Positions 6,907 through 8,178 of a DNA stretch of 8,178 nucleotides are shown in pieces. A model generated the notes under the pieces. That model saw only the letters and a list, made by a program, of their open reading frames with translations, had not been told where the DNA came from and did not search any database. The position numbers were made by a program, and so were the translations under genes. The DNA comes from Cyclobacteriaceae bacterium (GTDB lineage Bacteria > Bacteroidota > Bacteroidia > Cytophagales > Cyclobacteriaceae): the NCBI GenBank assembly GCA_028279155.1, contig JANQST010000101.1, positions 1 through 8,178 on the forward strand, in the 5' to 3' direction. The first letter of the stretch is position 1. Each line of letters starts with the position of its first letter.

Positions 6907-6918
6907 TGATTTAAATCA
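6907..6918. promoter_or_regulatory. FNR/CRP-like palindrome upstream of PPK2
   Basis: TGATTTAAATCA is a perfect 12-bp palindrome. With its flanks it reads CTGAT-TTAA-ATCAA, nine of ten matches to the FNR consensus TTGAT-N4-ATCAA. It is centred about 67 bp before the PPK2 ATG and about 135 bp before the ytoQ ATG. A weak -7-like AATTTTTC at 6938-6945 would put the box near -37, close to an activator position. The sequence match is direct; binding by a Crp/Fnr-family regulator is inferred. Confidence 0.4.
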
Positions 6919-6979
6919 AACGCCCACATGAGCTAACTCCTATACCCAATTTTTCAGGTCTTATACCTTGGTCAAGTAT

Positions 6980-7888
6980 ATGAGTACTGAAAAAAAACTA
7001 AATATTGAAAAACCTAAGGAAAATGGAATAGCTCCCACTGACTTTAAGATATCTGCGGAAGACTTAAGGCTGATCAATAGCCATAGCGGAGTAAAAAAAT
7101 TACTAAGAGCAAAGGATTTTGACCTGGAGCATATCTTATTCAACCTGAAATACGAAGATGAGCTTGAGCAGCTTCAGATTGAGCTGGTGAAGCTACAACG
7201 TGATGTTCACATAAATAACCGTCGACTTGCCATCATCTTTGAGGGCCGTGATGCTGCAGGTAAGGGCGGTAACATTAGACGATTCATCGAACACCTGAAT
7301 CCAAGGACCATGCGAGTGGTTGCGTTAAATAAGCCCACCGAAATGGAGAAAGGTCAGTGGTATTTTCAACGATATGTTGATACCCTACCCAATCCGGGTG
7401 AAATCACTTTTTACGATCGTAGTTGGTACAATCGGGCTGTCGTCGAGCCTGTAATGGGGTTCTGTGATGATGAACAATACAAAACCTTTTTGCTCCAGGT
7501 CCCTGAATTTGAACACATGCTTTATGAAGATGGAGTAGAAATAATCAAGTTTTGGCTTTCCATTTCAAAAAAAGAACAAAAACGGAGATTCGACTCAAGA
7601 AAGGATGATCCATTGAAACAGTGGAAGTTGAGTCCTATTGATGAGAAGGCCCAGGAGCATTGGGACAGCTATACTAAATACAAAAAAGAAATGTTCTCCA
7701 GGACGCACACCTCATATAGTCCCTGGATTATAATAGAAGCAAACAATAAAAGAAAAGCTCGATTAGAAACAATTCGCTATGTGCTGAACCATCTTAACTA
7801 TGAAGGAAAAGACCTAGCAAAAATTTCGCTTTTGCCAGATCCCGATATCGCAAGACGATTTCATCGATCAGGAGTATCGAGCGACTAA
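6980..7888 (+). CDS. ppk2: Polyphosphate kinase 2 (PPK2) family protein
   Basis: From ATG 6980 the protein has 302 residues, the usual size of a one-domain PPK2. Such enzymes move phosphate between polyphosphate and nucleotides, mostly making ADP or ATP from AMP or ADP, or GTP from GDP, in the cytoplasm. The Walker A loop is GRDAAGKGG (89-97), Walker B is FYDRSWYNR (144-152, Asp146), and the basic lid region spans about 202-221 (RRFDSRKDDPLKQWKLSPID). SPWIIIEANNKRKAR (247-261) and NHLNY (270-274) are further family marks. A TTG at 6968 would add MVKY, but the ATG is preferred since those residues are not part of the family core. No Shine-Dalgarno sequence is seen. The CBS-domain gene follows after 18 bp. 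Which nucleotide it uses (class I, II or III) cannot be settled by eye. An FNR-like box upstream suggests redox or energy-linked control. Confidence 0.93.
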   Translation: MSTEKKLNIEKPKENGIAPTDFKISAEDLRLINSHSGVKKLLRAKDFDLEHILFNLKYEDELEQLQIELVKLQRDVHINNRRLAIIFEGRDAAGKGGNIRRFIEHLNPRTMRVVALNKPTEMEKGQWYFQRYVDTLPNPGEITFYDRSWYNRAVVEPVMGFCDDEQYKTFLLQVPEFEHMLYEDGVEIIKFWLSISKKEQKRRFDSRKDDPLKQWKLSPIDEKAQEHWDSYTKYKKEMFSRTHTSYSPWIIIEANNKRKARLETIRYVLNHLNYEGKDLAKISLLPDPDIARRFHRSGVSSD

Positions 7889-7906
7889 ATAAAAACCCAT
7901 AAAAAA

Positions 7907-8178
7907 ATGAAACAGCGAGAAAAAGTAGCCAACATAATGACTCAGGATGTACAAACTGTAAATGTCAATAACTCATTGCAAGAAGCCAATGATCTATTCA
8001 GCAGATATCACATCCGACATATTCCTGTAGTATCGGGAGATAAGCTAATCGGAATATTAAGTCACACCGATATTCTCAGGATAAGTTTTGGAAACACCTT
8101 CGGGAATGATCAGGGAGGAACAGATGAAGCCATATTCAATATGCTTTCCATCAACCAGGTAATGAAACATAGCCCGGA
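7907..8178 (+). CDS. CBS-domain protein, 5' part only
   Basis: An open frame begins at ATG 7907 and runs off the right edge, giving 90 whole codons. The first CBS motif is clear: KVANIMTQDVQTVNVNNSLQEA is the opening strand and helix (from residue 6), then RYHIRHIPVVSGDKLIGILS and HTDILRISFG. A second motif starts near residue 82 (INQVMKHSP). Paired CBS motifs form a Bateman module that usually binds adenosine nucleotides and reports energy state. Without the rest it may be a stand-alone two-CBS protein or the N-terminal part of a larger one. It follows PPK2 by 18 bp on the same strand, so co-transcription is likely, and a nucleotide-sensing role beside a nucleotide-phosphorylating enzyme makes sense as inference. 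The start is the first ATG after the PPK2 stop, in an A-rich leader without a Shine-Dalgarno sequence. Confidence 0.88.
   Translation, partial: MKQREKVANIMTQDVQTVNVNNSLQEANDLFSRYHIRHIPVVSGDKLIGILSHTDILRISFGNTFGNDQGGTDEAIFNMLSINQVMKHSP

Noticed and set aside
6968..6979. TTG start for PPK2 four codons earlier
   Set aside because: The ATG at 6980 is a better start codon and there is no ribosome binding site favouring the TTG.
6778..6979. Small RNA or riboswitch in the longest gene-free stretch
   Set aside because: No stable hairpin series or known riboswitch core was seen; the stretch is explained as a divergent regulatory region.
1..8178. tRNA, rRNA, CRISPR, insertion sequence or phage/defence genes
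   Set aside because: No cloverleaf, rRNA-like segment, spaced repeats, terminal inverted repeats, transposase, integrase or nuclease motifs were found on either strand.

Overview
The window reads as chromosomal DNA of a Bacteroidota bacterium, most likely a marine member of Cytophagia or Flavobacteriia. The signs are moderate-to-low GC, almost no Shine-Dalgarno sequences before most starts, Bacteroidota-type lipoprotein signals, a GH17/GH30/GPH-transporter cluster of the kind found in laminarin-utilisation loci, and promoter candidates resembling the TAnnTTTG -7 element. The genus cannot be fixed from this sequence.

Positions 1-4304 (+ strand) hold a tightly packed glycan cluster: the 3' end of a GH17 beta-1,3-glucanase-like gene, a GH30 lipoprotein beta-glucosidase/glucanase, a GPH-family (MelB-like) sugar:cation symporter, and a second GH17-like protein without a signal peptide. 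Gaps are only 10, 2 and 12 bp, so this is almost certainly one operon whose promoter lies left of the window. The inferred pathway is attack on a beta-1,3/1,6-glucan such as laminarin outside the cell or in the periplasm, uptake of the products by the symporter, and further processing in the cytoplasm by the second GH17 protein.

Positions 4322-5185 (- strand) encode a lipoprotein with a CBM48/AMPK-beta-like domain. It resembles the accessory N-terminal part of a GH13 enzyme but has no catalytic barrel. It converges on the glucan operon. Its start is best placed at a TTG with a good Shine-Dalgarno sequence, not at the upstream ATGs, which run into the divergent gene.

Positions 5268-6335 (+) encode a class III nucleotidyl cyclase with four membrane segments. 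It converges with a YtoQ-family gene (6340-6777, -).

A roughly 200-bp divergent regulatory region (6778-6979) carries a 12-bp perfect palindrome that resembles an FNR/CRP-type box. It precedes a PPK2 polyphosphate kinase (6980-7888) and a CBS-domain protein that runs off the right edge (7907-8178).

No RNA genes, mobile elements, CRISPR arrays or broken genes were seen. No wholly new system is evident. The most unusual items are the catalytic-domain-less CBM48 lipoprotein, the cytoplasmic GH17 next to a symporter, the non-canonical base-selecting positions of the cyclase, and the FNR-like box before PPK2.
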